Of a stretch of DNA of 64,000 bases, positions 35,769 through 44,849 are shown one piece after another (position 1 is the first letter of the stretch; every line of letters starts with the position of its first letter). Position numbers and translations under genes: made by a program. Source of the DNA: Hyphomicrobiales bacterium (GTDB taxonomy: Bacteria; Pseudomonadota; Alphaproteobacteria; Rhizobiales; Rhizobiaceae); assembly GCA_900468285.1 (NCBI GenBank), contig UBTF01000003.1:186001-250000 (forward strand), read 5' to 3'. The notes beneath the pieces are model-generated. The model saw nothing but the letters and a program-made list of their open reading frames with translations. It ran no database searches and was not told where the DNA came from.

Positions 35769-37277
35769 ATGGCATTTTTCGACGTACTCTTGCTTGGCTT
35801 CTCGGAGGCCCTGACACCCACCAACCTGATGTTCTGTTTCCTCGGCGCGCTGCTGGGAACGCTGATTGGCGTGTTGCCCGGCATCGGACCAACTGCAACC
35901 GTGGCTATTCTGCTGCCGGTTACTTTCTTCCTGCCGCCGCTCGGCGCCTTGATCATGCTCGCGGGCATTTTCTACGGGGCTCAGTATGGCGGATCGACAA
36001 CGGCTATTCTGGTCAATCTTCCTGGCGAGGCCTCGGCGGTTGTGACCGCGATCGACGGTTATCAAATGGCCAGAAAGGGCAGGGCGGGCGCCGCCCTTGC
36101 CATTGCGGCACTCGGATCTTTCTTTGCCGGTACTGTGGCAACCATTGCACTGGCGATTGCCGGCCCGACGCTGTCTTCCTTCGCCCTGTCCTTCGGCCCG
36201 GCCGAATATGTAGCGCTGTGTATCTTCGGTCTGCTCGCCGCCACCATTCTGGCCCATGGTTCGGTGGTCAAGGCCATCGGCATGGTCTGCCTCGGCCTGG
36301 TGCTGGGCATGGTCGGTATCGACGTCAACAGCGGGTCAGCCCGCATGACATTCGGATCGACCGATCTTTATGACGGCATCGATTTCGTCGTTATCGCGGT
36401 CGGTCTGTTCGGCATTGCGGAAATCGCGACAAACCTTGAATCCAAGGAGGTTCGCGGTGTCTTGCAAAGCAAGATCGGCAGGCTTTGGCCGACTCGCGAA
36501 GAATTCAGGGATAGCTGGGCGGCCGTGTTGCGCGGCACCGGTGTCGGCACCATCCTGGGCGTTCTGCCGGGTGGTGGCGCAACCTTGAGCGCGTTCAGTG
36601 CCTATTCGGTCGAAAAACGTATTTCCAAGACGCCGGAGAAATTCGGTCACGGCGCTATCGCGGGTGTTGCAGGGCCGGAAGCGGCGAATAATGCGGGTGC
36701 GCAGTCTTCGTTCATTCCGCTTCTGACACTTGGCATTCCGTCCAACTCCATCATGGCCATGATGCTGGGTGCCATGACCATTCACGGCATTACGCCCGGC
36801 CCATCGGTCATCCAGAACCAGCCGGAATTGTTCTGGGGTCTCGTCGCCTCGATGTGGCTCGGCAACGCCATGCTGCTCGTCATCAACCTGCCGCTCATCG
36901 GTCTTTGGGTAAAGCTGCTGCAAATCCCTTATCGCCTGATGTATCCTGCCATTCTGCTGTTCTGCTGCGTCGGTGTGTACAGCGTCAGCAATCGTGGTTT
37001 CGATGTGGCTTTGGTGATCCTGTTTGGCATCTTGGGCTATGTCCTGCGCAAGGCGAAATGCGAACCGGGTCCGCTTCTGCTGGGCTTCGTTCTAGGTCCG
37101 CTTCTGGAAACCAACCTGCGCCGCGCCATGCTTCTGTCGCAGGGTGACTGGCTGGTCTTCTTCGAGCGTCCCATCAGCGCGGTGCTTCTGGCCGTGACAG
37201 CGCTGATGCTGCTGACCCTGATCCTGCCGACCATCCGCAAGAACAGAAAAGCCGCCTTCGAAGCGAGCGAAGACTGA
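35769..37277 (+). CDS. tctA: tripartite tricarboxylate transporter, large permease
   Basis: This 502-residue permease carries the family hallmarks GVLPGIGPTATVAILLP (~38) and a second copy of the motif, GVLPGGGATLSAF (~262), in a repeated membrane architecture. NNAGAQSSFIPLLTLGIPSN (~318-337) is another conserved segment. It uses an ion gradient to import the carboxylate delivered by TctC. A hairpin terminator follows within six bases of the stop codon, so the next gene probably has its own promoter. Confidence 0.94.
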   Translation: MAFFDVLLLGFSEALTPTNLMFCFLGALLGTLIGVLPGIGPTATVAILLPVTFFLPPLGALIMLAGIFYGAQYGGSTTAILVNLPGEASAVVTAIDGYQMARKGRAGAALAIAALGSFFAGTVATIALAIAGPTLSSFALSFGPAEYVALCIFGLLAATILAHGSVVKAIGMVCLGLVLGMVGIDVNSGSARMTFGSTDLYDGIDFVVIAVGLFGIAEIATNLESKEVRGVLQSKIGRLWPTREEFRDSWAAVLRGTGVGTILGVLPGGGATLSAFSAYSVEKRISKTPEKFGHGAIAGVAGPEAANNAGAQSSFIPLLTLGIPSNSIMAMMLGAMTIHGITPGPSVIQNQPELFWGLVASMWLGNAMLLVINLPLIGLWVKLLQIPYRLMYPAILLFCCVGVYSVSNRGFDVALVILFGILGYVLRKAKCEPGPLLLGFVLGPLLETNLRRAMLLSQGDWLVFFERPISAVLLAVTALMLLTLILPTIRKNRKAAFEASED

Positions 37278-37282
37278 CAGAG

Positions 37283-37304
37283 GGGCGCCGCGAGGCGCCC
37301 TTTT
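37283..37304 (+). terminator. rho-independent terminator after tctA
   Basis: GGGCGCC and GGCGCCC (37283-37289 and 37294-37300) form a perfect seven-base-pair GC stem with a GCGA loop, followed by TTTT. Confidence 0.8.
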
Positions 37305-37363
37305 CGCTTCGGCAGGGAGAAGAAATTGACCTGCGTCGGCACGATGCAATCTGTGAGCTATCC

Positions 37364-38548
37364 ATGACATTACCTATTCCCGGCTTTTCGTCTGCTCGCC
37401 GTCTGCGCGGCGTGCTGTCTCTGGACGATTTCGAGAGCGTGGCGCGACGTCATCTGCCAAAGCCGCTATTTGGATATATTGCCGGGGCCAGCGAGACCAA
37501 CGCCTCGCTGCGACAGAATGCTGCTGCGTTTCAGGACATCGCTTTGCTGCCGAGGGTGCTGCGAAATGTCTCGGGCAGAAACACAAAGACCACCCTGTTG
37601 GGCGAGGAGTGGAACGCCCCCTTCGGCATCGCGCCCATGGGCATCAGTGCCTTGATGGCCTATCGGGGAGATCTCGTCTTGGCGAGAGCAGCGCAGGATG
37701 CTGGTATCCCCATGATCATGAGCGGTTCGTCCCTGATCCGGCTTGAGGAGATCGTCGAGGCGGCGCCCCGATCATGGTTCCAGGCCTATCTTCCCGGTGA
37801 GCCGGATCGGATCGATGCGCTGATCGACCGCGTCGCCTCGGCAGGGTATAAAACACTCGTGCTGACGGTCGATACCGCCGTCCTGGCAAATCGCGAGAAC
37901 AACATCCGAGCAGGTTTCTCAACACCGCTACGACCAAGCGCTCGTCTTGCCTGGCAGGGATTGAGCCACCCGGCATGGAGCATCGGCACCTTCGGTCGCA
38001 CGATCCTCAAGCATGGCATTCCCCATTTTGAAAACTCCTATGCCACCCGCGGCGCGCCTATCCTTGCGTCCAACGTGATGCGCGACTTTGGTAAGAAGGA
38101 TCATTTAAGCTGGAACCATCTCAGCCGGATCAGGCAGAAATGGGCTGGAAATCTGATCGTGAAAGGCATTCTTCATCCCGAAGATGCGGCCATTGCCGTA
38201 CACCGCGGAGCAGACGGTATCATCGTCTCCAACCATGGCGGCAGGCAGCTGGACGGTGCCATCTCCCCACTGAAAGCACTTCCGGCAATAGTAGATAAGG
38301 TGGGGCCTGGGACAGTTGTCATGATCGATGGGGGATTTCGCAGAGGCACCGACATCGTAAAAGCGCTGGCTCTCGGTGCAAAGTTTGTTTTCGTCGGCAG
38401 ACCGTTTCTATACGCGGCGACGGTTGCTGGCCAAGCCGGTGTGGCAAAGGCTGCCGCTATCCTTATGGATGAGCTTCATCGCAACATTGGCCTGCTTGGT
38501 CTCACGGGAATTGACCAATTGTCTTCCGCGGTCATCGAGCAGCAATAA
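37364..38548 (+). CDS. FMN-dependent alpha-hydroxy-acid oxidizing protein
   Basis: This 394-residue flavoenzyme belongs to the lactate dehydrogenase/glycolate oxidase/mandelate dehydrogenase family and oxidises an L-2-hydroxyacid to the 2-oxoacid. The barrel begins with FESVARRHLPKPLFGYIAGA. FMN-binding APMGIS (~90), PRSWFQAYLPG (~126), LTVDTAV (~167), the catalytic His region SNHGGRQLDG (~288) and IDGGFRRGTDIVKALALGA (~325) are all present. Its position after the TctCBA genes suggests it oxidises the imported hydroxyacid before aldol cleavage, which is inference. It may also act on lactate. Confidence 0.9.
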   Translation: MTLPIPGFSSARRLRGVLSLDDFESVARRHLPKPLFGYIAGASETNASLRQNAAAFQDIALLPRVLRNVSGRNTKTTLLGEEWNAPFGIAPMGISALMAYRGDLVLARAAQDAGIPMIMSGSSLIRLEEIVEAAPRSWFQAYLPGEPDRIDALIDRVASAGYKTLVLTVDTAVLANRENNIRAGFSTPLRPSARLAWQGLSHPAWSIGTFGRTILKHGIPHFENSYATRGAPILASNVMRDFGKKDHLSWNHLSRIRQKWAGNLIVKGILHPEDAAIAVHRGADGIIVSNHGGRQLDGAISPLKALPAIVDKVGPGTVVMIDGGFRRGTDIVKALALGAKFVFVGRPFLYAATVAGQAGVAKAAAILMDELHRNIGLLGLTGIDQLSSAVIEQQ

Positions 38549-38696
38549 GTCGACCAGGCATTGCTGTCTCTTCCTAACCGCCTTCCAGCTATAATGCGCT
38601 GCCAGAATTTCGACGGTATGAAGCACCGGGTCGTCGTTGCGCCTGCGTTGACGTGCGGCAGTCGGGCGTGGTTTGGAAGCGACGCATTGGTCGCCC

Positions 38697-40763
38697 CTAT
38701 TTCCACATGCCGCGCATGCGTGCGCCGACATCGATGCGGATTTGCTGGGCACTGCGTTCAGACGCTGCGGGTGAGACTTTCGGCCAGGCGATCGGTTCGA
38801 AATACTGCAACAGGGTCGCCGGGATGAACCTAGAACGTGACGCATAAACATGCCGATCGCCCTGCGAGTTCTGACCGTGGGTGAAAAACCGCTGCGGCGT
38901 AATCAGCGACAGGCTGTCCTTGGCACGCGTCATGCCGACATAAAGCAGGCGTCGCTCTTCTTCGAGTTCCTGCGTCGTTCCGGTGCCGAGGTCCGACGGT
39001 ATGCAGCCGTCGACAACGTTGAGCATGAAAACGGAGCGCCATTCCTGCCCCTTGGCCGAATGGATAGTCGACAGAATGAGGTAGTCTTCGTCGAGCAGCG
39101 GGACACCCGCCTGATCGCTGGTCGCATCCGGTGGATCAAGCGTCAGTTCAGTCAGGAAACGCTCTCGGGAAGGGTAGCCGCTGGCGATTTGCTCGAGTTG
39201 CAGAAGGTCGGCCTTGCGGGTGTCGGCATCTTCATGGATGCGATCAAGATGCGGTTCGTACCAGAGACGGGCCTGCGCGATATCCGATGGCCAGCCTTCA
39301 TGGGTTTTCCGAAGGCCGCCCAACAGTTGAACGAAGGACGTCCAGTCCTCCCCCGTCTTGGGTGGCGGCGGAATTTCAGCCAGCGCCAAGAGCGGTTCGG
39401 GGTCGGAGGCAATCGTGTCGAGAATGGTGCCAGCTTTTTTGGGACCGATGCCCGGCAACATTTGCAGAAGACGAAAACCCGCAACCCGGTCACGCGGGTT
39501 CTGGGCAAAACGCAGGACTGCCAGCATGTCCTTCACATGGGCACTGTCGAGGAACTTCAGGCCGCCGAATTTGACGAAAGGAATGTTGCGGCGCGTGAGT
39601 TCTACTTCAAGCGTGCCGCTGTGGCTGGAAGTGCGAAACAGCACCGCCTGCTGCTTCAGCGTCATCCCGACCTCGCGGTTTGCCAGCACCTGCTCAACGA
39701 TGAAATTCGCCTGTTCGGTTTCGTCCTTTACGGTCACGAGTTTCGGTCGCTCCAGCGACTCCCGTTCCGTCCACAAATTCTTGGTGAAACGCTCGCGCGC
39801 AAGCTCGATCACGCCGTTGGCTGCTGCCAGGATGGGCTGGGTCGAACGGTAATTGCGATCGAGCGTGATAACGTCCGCCGCCGGACTGAAAGATGCCGGG
39901 AAGTCGAGAATGTTGCGAACTGTTGCTGCCCGGAACGAATAGATTGATTGTGCATCATCACCGACGACGGTCAATCCCCGTCCGCCGGGCTTGAGCGCCA
40001 TCAGGACAGACGCCTGCAGCTTATTCGTGTCCTGATACTCATCCACCATCACATGGTCGAAACGACTGCCGATATCGTCGGCAAGTTCGGGATCGCTCAC
40101 CATCTGCGCCCAGTAGAGCAGCAGATCATCGTAATCGAGCACGTTCTGCGCCTGCTTGGCCTCCACATAAGCTCCGAACAGTTCCCTCAACTGTTCCTCC
40201 CAAGAGGCGACCCATGGATAGTGCTGACGAAGAATCTCGTTCAGCGGCGTCTCCGAGTTAACGGCGCGCGAATAGATCGCGAGACAGGTGCCCTTGGTCG
40301 GGAAGCGGCTTTCGGTTTTGGAAAATCCAAGCTCGTGGCGCACGAGGTTCATCAGGTCGGCGCTGTCTTCCCGGTCGTGAATGGTGAAGTCGAGATTGAG
40401 GCCGATCTGCTCGGCATACATCCGCAGCAGTCTGGCACCGATCCCATGAAACGTACCCGACCACGCAAGCGCGTCAGTCAGGACGGCAGCATTGGCACCC
40501 AGAACATTGCGGCAGATACGCTCGACGCGGCGGGCCATTTCCGAGGCGGCCCTGCGCGAAAAGGTCATGAGCAGAATACGGCGCGGGTCGGCACCATTGA
40601 CGATAAGGTGCGCCACACGATGCGCCAGTGTATTCGTCTTGCCGGAGCCCGCGCCAGCGATGATCAACAATGGCCCCGCTGCGTTGCCCTCGGGCAATCC
40701 AACGCCATGCTCGACGGCCTTGCGCTGCTGCTCGTTCAGTTTTTCCAGATAGGCAACCGCCAT
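38697..40763 (-). CDS. UvrD/Rep-family ATP-dependent DNA helicase
   Basis: This 688-residue superfamily 1A helicase unwinds DNA 3' to 5'. Motif Q (LNEQQRKAV) and motif I GAGSGKTNTLAHR (residues ~36-48), motif Ia (LMTFSRRAASEM), motif II (VDEYQDTN), motif III (GDDAQSIYSFR), motif IV (LDRNYRST), motif V (TIHSAKGQEW) and motif VI (ERRLLYVGMTRAKD) are all readable. It is close in length to Rep/PcrA and shorter than UvrD II fusions. Neighbours give no functional hint, and it is not in an operon. Confidence 0.93.
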   Translation of the reverse strand: MAVAYLEKLNEQQRKAVEHGVGLPEGNAAGPLLIIAGAGSGKTNTLAHRVAHLIVNGADPRRILLMTFSRRAASEMARRVERICRNVLGANAAVLTDALAWSGTFHGIGARLLRMYAEQIGLNLDFTIHDREDSADLMNLVRHELGFSKTESRFPTKGTCLAIYSRAVNSETPLNEILRQHYPWVASWEEQLRELFGAYVEAKQAQNVLDYDDLLLYWAQMVSDPELADDIGSRFDHVMVDEYQDTNKLQASVLMALKPGGRGLTVVGDDAQSIYSFRAATVRNILDFPASFSPAADVITLDRNYRSTQPILAAANGVIELARERFTKNLWTERESLERPKLVTVKDETEQANFIVEQVLANREVGMTLKQQAVLFRTSSHSGTLEVELTRRNIPFVKFGGLKFLDSAHVKDMLAVLRFAQNPRDRVAGFRLLQMLPGIGPKKAGTILDTIASDPEPLLALAEIPPPPKTGEDWTSFVQLLGGLRKTHEGWPSDIAQARLWYEPHLDRIHEDADTRKADLLQLEQIASGYPSRERFLTELTLDPPDATSDQAGVPLLDEDYLILSTIHSAKGQEWRSVFMLNVVDGCIPSDLGTGTTQELEEERRLLYVGMTRAKDSLSLITPQRFFTHGQNSQGDRHVYASRSRFIPATLLQYFEPIAWPKVSPAASERSAQQIRIDVGARMRGMWK

Positions 40764-41053
40764 CCCGTTTTCCTTGATGTGTGCCTACTTTGAATTCGGC
40801 ATGGAAGAATCCTCTTAAATCGAGAACGACGCTTCAAAATTGCCTTGCGAACAAAGTAAGAACTATCAGGTGGCAGAGATATTGAAAAGTCCTTCATTAG
40901 CATGACGCGATAGTCGTCCGTCTGACGGGTCGAAGCTTTTCGTGTCAGCCTTTAGCGACGTTTGAAGACCGCATGGCAAGTGCTCTTCACACCATGGGCA
41001 GTGTAGCTGTTCGGCAGGCAGAGCACGTCTGTCATTGGCCCACATAAATCACA
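40764..41053. other. intergenic stretch before stress-like gene cluster
   Basis: About 290 bases between the helicase start and the candidate EcfG promoter. It holds no plausible gene; the part next to 40764 must contain the helicase promoter. Confidence 0.5.
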
Positions 41054-41078
41054 GGAACTTTGAAGAGTCTCGCATGTT
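41054..41078 (+). promoter_or_regulatory. candidate EcfG (general stress) promoter
   Basis: GGAAC at 41054-41058 is followed after 16 bases by TGTT at 41075-41078. The alphaproteobacterial EcfG consensus is GGAAC-N16/17-CGTT, so one base differs. The -10 element ends 30 bases before ATG 41109, which leaves a short leader with the ribosome binding site. The downstream genes (exported proteins, DUF4142) fit a stress regulon. Confidence 0.5.
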
Positions 41079-41108
41079 CGGCATGTGAAGTCTTTGGAGG
41101 AATACCTA

Positions 41109-42902
41109 ATGATACGTCGTGTTACCGGCGCTGCATCAATTTTCGCAGCACTTCTCGGCTGCAGTGCGTCTTACGCGCAGCAGGGCGATGGAACTGAAGT
41201 TCAGATCACTACAAACGTTTTCAAGCCCAATAAGGTCGCTGCGACAAGCGAGCGGATTGGTCAGTTGAAGGTGCCCGACGGCTTCTCCGTGAAGCCATTC
41301 GCCCAAGGCCTTGGCAATAGTCGTATTATTGCGGTCTCCGACAAGGGATTCATCTATGTCAGCCGTCGGGAAGAGGGCGATGTGCTTCTCCTTAAGGACG
41401 AGAATAACGATGGCAAGGCCGATGGCGCGCCTGTCCAGGTCGTGTCCCGCGCACAGGCGCATGGGCTGGCAATAAAGGATGACAAACTCTACCTTGTCAC
41501 CGTGAAAGAGGTCTTCGTTGCCGATATCAAGGCCGATGGAACGCTTAGCGAACTTGAGATGATCATCGGAGATCTGCCGGATTCCGGCCAGCATCCAAAC
41601 CGCGTTCTTTCATTCGGTCCTGACGGAATGCTGTACATCAGCGTCGGCTCTACCTGCAATTCCTGCAACGAAAGCAATCCTGAAAACGCAACGATCATCC
41701 GCGCCACGCCAGACGGCAAGAGCAGAACGATTTTCGCGTCAGGCCTGCGCAACACGATTGGTTACGATTGGCAGCCGCAGACCGGCGAACTCTGGGGCCT
41801 GGATCACGGTATCGACCTGATGGGCGACGAGGTTCAGGCCGAGGAACTGAACAAGATCGAGCAGGGCAAGCAATATGGCTGGCCGCATGTCTATGGCGCG
41901 GGTGACATCTATCCACAGTCCACGCCAGTTGGCGGTGTGACAAAAGAGCAATGGCGCGATCAGAGCCAGCCGATGGTGATCGGTTACACGGCGCACGCAG
42001 CGCCCATGCAGATGAAGTTCTATAAGGGAACTGCATTTCCAGCGGAATTTGCAGGAGATGCCTTCGCTACCATGCGGGGATCATGGAACCGCAACCCGGC
42101 ATCAGGTTACGAAATCGTCCGGGTTCACTTCGAAAACGGTCAGCCCAAAACCATCGAACCGTTCCTGACCGGCTTCCTGACGGATGCCGGCAGGACGCAT
42201 TTCGCCCGCCCGGTCGGCCTTGCCGTCGCTAAAGACGGCTCGTTGCTGATGGCGGATGATGCCAATGGCGTCATTTACCGGATTGCCTATACGGGCGAAG
42301 CCAAAAAAGCAGAGACAGCACCCACGGCACCCGCCGCTGTTATGGAAGCACAGGCGAAAAAAAGCGCAGATGTGCCATTGGCTTTGAAGCGGCCCGAGAC
42401 GGAGACCGAGGGAAAGATCACTGTTTCCACAGATGCTTTCTCGAACAATGCAGCAATGCCCGCGAGATACAGCGAATATGCTGATGGCGTTTCGCCTGCG
42501 CTTCGCTGGAGCGCTGTGCCAAAGGCTGCGTCTTACGCCATCATCATGGAAGATCCTGACGCTTCGCCGCTCAAGCCCTTTGTTCATTGGTTGGCGTGGA
42601 ACATCCCCGCGACAGTGACGATGCTTTCAGAAGGCTTGCAGGAACAGCTTCGCCTCGTGGAGCCGGAGGGTGTTTTGCAGGGTCGCAACACATCTGGAAC
42701 GCACGGTTATTTCGGACCGAAGCCTCCTGCGGGTGACAAGCCTCATCACTACCATATCCAGGTCATCGCACTCGATTCCATGATTGATCTGCCGCCGACG
42801 TCCGACCGCGATGCGCTTTTGGCTGCCATGTCTGGCCATGTCATCGGAAAGGGTGAGGTCGTCGGGACTTATCAGCAGAAGATCGAACCACCCAAGCAAT
42901 AA
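41109..42902 (+). CDS. exported sorbosone dehydrogenase-like beta-propeller fused to a PEBP domain
   Basis: This 597-residue protein begins at ATG 41109 after GGAGGA. A signal peptide covers ~1-22; the segment LLGCSASYAQQ could be cut before QQ or, less likely, lipidated at Cys. Residues ~40-410 resemble the glucose/sorbosone dehydrogenase propeller (LPDSGQHPNRVLSFGPDG, WGLDHGIDLMGDEVQAEEL, HFARPVGLAVAKDGSLLMAD). After an Ala/Pro/Lys linker, residues ~435-595 form a phosphatidylethanolamine-binding protein (YbhB-like) domain with YADGVSPALRWSAVP, IMEDPDASP, HWLAWNIP and YFGPKPP. The fusion is in one intact frame. PQQ dependence is usual for the first family, but binding residues cannot be verified here. 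It starts a run of secreted proteins. Confidence 0.87.
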   Translation: MIRRVTGAASIFAALLGCSASYAQQGDGTEVQITTNVFKPNKVAATSERIGQLKVPDGFSVKPFAQGLGNSRIIAVSDKGFIYVSRREEGDVLLLKDENNDGKADGAPVQVVSRAQAHGLAIKDDKLYLVTVKEVFVADIKADGTLSELEMIIGDLPDSGQHPNRVLSFGPDGMLYISVGSTCNSCNESNPENATIIRATPDGKSRTIFASGLRNTIGYDWQPQTGELWGLDHGIDLMGDEVQAEELNKIEQGKQYGWPHVYGAGDIYPQSTPVGGVTKEQWRDQSQPMVIGYTAHAAPMQMKFYKGTAFPAEFAGDAFATMRGSWNRNPASGYEIVRVHFENGQPKTIEPFLTGFLTDAGRTHFARPVGLAVAKDGSLLMADDANGVIYRIAYTGEAKKAETAPTAPAAVMEAQAKKSADVPLALKRPETETEGKITVSTDAFSNNAAMPARYSEYADGVSPALRWSAVPKAASYAIIMEDPDASPLKPFVHWLAWNIPATVTMLSEGLQEQLRLVEPEGVLQGRNTSGTHGYFGPKPPAGDKPHHYHIQVIALDSMIDLPPTSDRDALLAAMSGHVIGKGEVVGTYQQKIEPPKQ

Positions 42903-42936
42903 CAAAATGTCACACCGTAGTTTCAAAGGAAATCTT

Positions 42937-44037
42937 ATGCCTATCTCACGTACTTCCATCGGCGCCGCGAGCCTTGCGGTCCTCTTGCTTTCTTCTTCGG
43001 CATCCGTATGGGCCCAGCAGCCCGCCCCGGCGCCAGCCCAACCGGCTCAGCAGACGCAGCCGACTGAACAGGCGAAGCCCGATGCCCAGATGCAGGCTGT
43101 CCTGGACGCGCTGAAGGGACTGGATGCCAAGCCCTTTTCTGGCCTGACCGTGCCGCAGGCCCGCACGCAGGCAAGTGCCGCTGATGCCGCGCGCACTGTG
43201 CAGCGGGACAAGAAGATTTCGCCGATGCCAGAGGCGGGTGTTGCGACAAAGGATATTGCCATTCCGAGTGCCGGCGGCGCGTTGCCAGCCCGTGTCTATG
43301 TTCCTGAAGGCAAGGGGCCATTCCCTGTCGTGCTGTACTTCCACGGTGGCGGCTGGGTCGTGGCTGATATCAATACCTATGATGCGACGCCAAGAGCGCT
43401 TGCACTTGGTTCGAAAGCCATTGTCGTCTCTGCTGATTATCACCATGCGCCGGAGAGCAAGTTCCCGGCGCAGCATGACGATGCCTGGGCTGCCTACACT
43501 TGGACCGTTGAAAACATTCATACTTTGAATGGTGACGCCAAGCGGATTGCTGTTGCGGGTGAAAGTGCCGGCGCCAATCTGGCCGCCAATGTTGCTTTGA
43601 TGGCGAAGGAAAAGAAGACAACGATGCCGGTGCACCAGTTGCTGGTCTATCCAATCGCTGGCAACGACATGAACACGCCGTCCTATCAGGAAAATGCAAA
43701 CGCGGCACCGCTCGGCAAGGCCGATATGGAGTGGTTCGTTTCGCATGTCTTCGCGTCCAAGGATGAGACCGCCGATCCGCGGATCAATCTCGTCGGCCGC
43801 AATGACCTTGAGGGACTGCCATCTGCAACCGTTATCACTGCGCAGATCGACCCGTTGCGTTCCGAGGGACAGGCCTATGCCGATAAGTTGAAGGCAGCGG
43901 GCGTGATGGTAAATGCGCTGAATTACGAGGGCGTGACCCACGAATTCTTTGGAATGGCCAAGGTGGTGGATAAGGCCAAGGACGCTGTCGATGCTGCCAA
44001 TGCCGACCTCACGAAAGCATTTTCCAAAACGAAGTGA
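42937..44037 (+). CDS. exported alpha/beta hydrolase (HSL-like esterase)
   Basis: This 366-residue hydrolase belongs to the hormone-sensitive-lipase-like esterase family. ATG 42937 follows AAAGGA and gives a signal peptide ending SVWAQ. A Pro/Ala/Gln-rich linker (~26-50) leads to the catalytic domain. The oxyanion motif is HGGGWVVAD (~132), the nucleophile Ser lies in GESAGANLA (~208), the acid is in AQIDPLRSEG (~305) and the His is in THEFFGM (~336). It starts 34 bases after the dehydrogenase-PEBP gene and probably shares its transcript. The substrate is unknown; a short-chain or acyl ester in the periplasm is likely. Confidence 0.9.
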   Translation: MPISRTSIGAASLAVLLLSSSASVWAQQPAPAPAQPAQQTQPTEQAKPDAQMQAVLDALKGLDAKPFSGLTVPQARTQASAADAARTVQRDKKISPMPEAGVATKDIAIPSAGGALPARVYVPEGKGPFPVVLYFHGGGWVVADINTYDATPRALALGSKAIVVSADYHHAPESKFPAQHDDAWAAYTWTVENIHTLNGDAKRIAVAGESAGANLAANVALMAKEKKTTMPVHQLLVYPIAGNDMNTPSYQENANAAPLGKADMEWFVSHVFASKDETADPRINLVGRNDLEGLPSATVITAQIDPLRSEGQAYADKLKAAGVMVNALNYEGVTHEFFGMAKVVDKAKDAVDAANADLTKAFSKTK

Positions 44038-44060
44038 TCGCGTCACAAAGGACCATAACT

Positions 44061-44606
44061 ATGAAATTTTCAAATCTATCCTACCTCGCATTATCCGCTG
44101 CCCTGTTGAGCCAGCCGCTCATGGCGCAGGAACAGAAGCCAAAACCTGCTGGCGATGCCGCACCCATGATGGTCATGGACCGGCCAACCTTCGTCAGCGT
44201 CGTCTCAAGTTCCAACGAGTTCGAGATCAAGTCCAGCGAACTGGCTTTGCAGAATGCGGAGTCAGCCGATCTCAAGGACGCGGCAAAGATGATCATCGCC
44301 GACCACCAGCAGGCGGGTGCTAAGCTCAAGGATATCTTGGATAAAAAGGGAGAGCCGTTGCCATCCCCGATCGTCCTTGCACCCAAGCAACAGAAGATGA
44401 TGGATCAATTGCAGGCTGCCAAAGGCAAGGACTTCGACACGCTTTACCTCGACATGCAGGTGCAAGCACACATGGAGGCGATTGCGCTGTTTCGAACCTA
44501 TGCAGGGTCCGGTGACGACCAGACCGTCGTTGGGTTCGCGAAAGAAACTTTACCCAGCCTTGAAACGCATCTGTCACACGTGAAGATGGCAAGCGCTAAG
44601 CAATAA
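44061..44606 (+). CDS. exported DUF4142 protein
   Basis: This 181-residue protein has a signal peptide (~1-22, ending PLMAQ before EQKPK) and a helical DUF4142 domain: FVSVVSSSNEFEIKSSELAL (~45-64), AKMIIADHQQAGAKLKDIL (~78-96) and YLDMQVQAHMEAIALF (~128-143). His residues in the DHQQ and QAHMEA helices resemble a ferritin-like four-helix bundle, though no metal site can be proven. ATG 44061 follows AAAGGA. Relatives are often found among general stress genes in alphaproteobacteria. It ends the three-gene secreted set and is followed by a terminator. Confidence 0.88.
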   Translation: MKFSNLSYLALSAALLSQPLMAQEQKPKPAGDAAPMMVMDRPTFVSVVSSSNEFEIKSSELALQNAESADLKDAAKMIIADHQQAGAKLKDILDKKGEPLPSPIVLAPKQQKMMDQLQAAKGKDFDTLYLDMQVQAHMEAIALFRTYAGSGDDQTVVGFAKETLPSLETHLSHVKMASAKQ

Positions 44607-44635
44607 GCCCGCAGAAAGCGCCTACTGTCATGACT

Positions 44636-44676
44636 ATGCCTTCGGCGGCCCTTAGCAAGCCGCTCGAAGGCATTTT
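44636..44676 (+). terminator. hairpin terminator after DUF4142 gene
   Basis: ATGCCTTCG (44636-44644) pairs with CGAAGGCAT (44665-44673), extended inward by GCGG/CCGC with a one-base bulge, and is followed by TTTT. It lies 30 bases after the stop codon. Confidence 0.72.
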
Positions 44677-44771
44677 CCTGTCAGCCGACAAGCGCAGCCG
44701 TAGCGACCTCGTTGCAGCGAAGCGTCGTTGGCCACTCAATAATCCGGCTAAGAAAAATCCAACCCAAATTC

Positions 44772-44796
44772 GGAACCCGCCTTTTCGGACCGAGTT
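44772..44796 (+). promoter_or_regulatory. second candidate EcfG promoter, before MgtC-like gene
   Basis: GGAAC at 44772-44776 is followed after 16 bases by AGTT at 44793-44796, one base off the EcfG consensus -10. It lies between the terminator and the MgtC-like gene, whose start is 53 bases downstream. Confidence 0.4.
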
Positions 44797-44849
44797 GAAT
44801 GCAACGACTATCTATTACGTCCGGAATCGGTTGAAGCGGAGGGATTCAT

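Noticed and set aside
38850-39947. 365-codon open frame on the plus strand
   Set aside because: It is antisense to the UvrD/Rep helicase with all SF1 motifs; GC-rich codon bias opens this frame by chance.
42946-44046. 366-codon open frame on the minus strand
   Set aside because: It is exactly antisense to the alpha/beta hydrolase with intact catalytic motifs.
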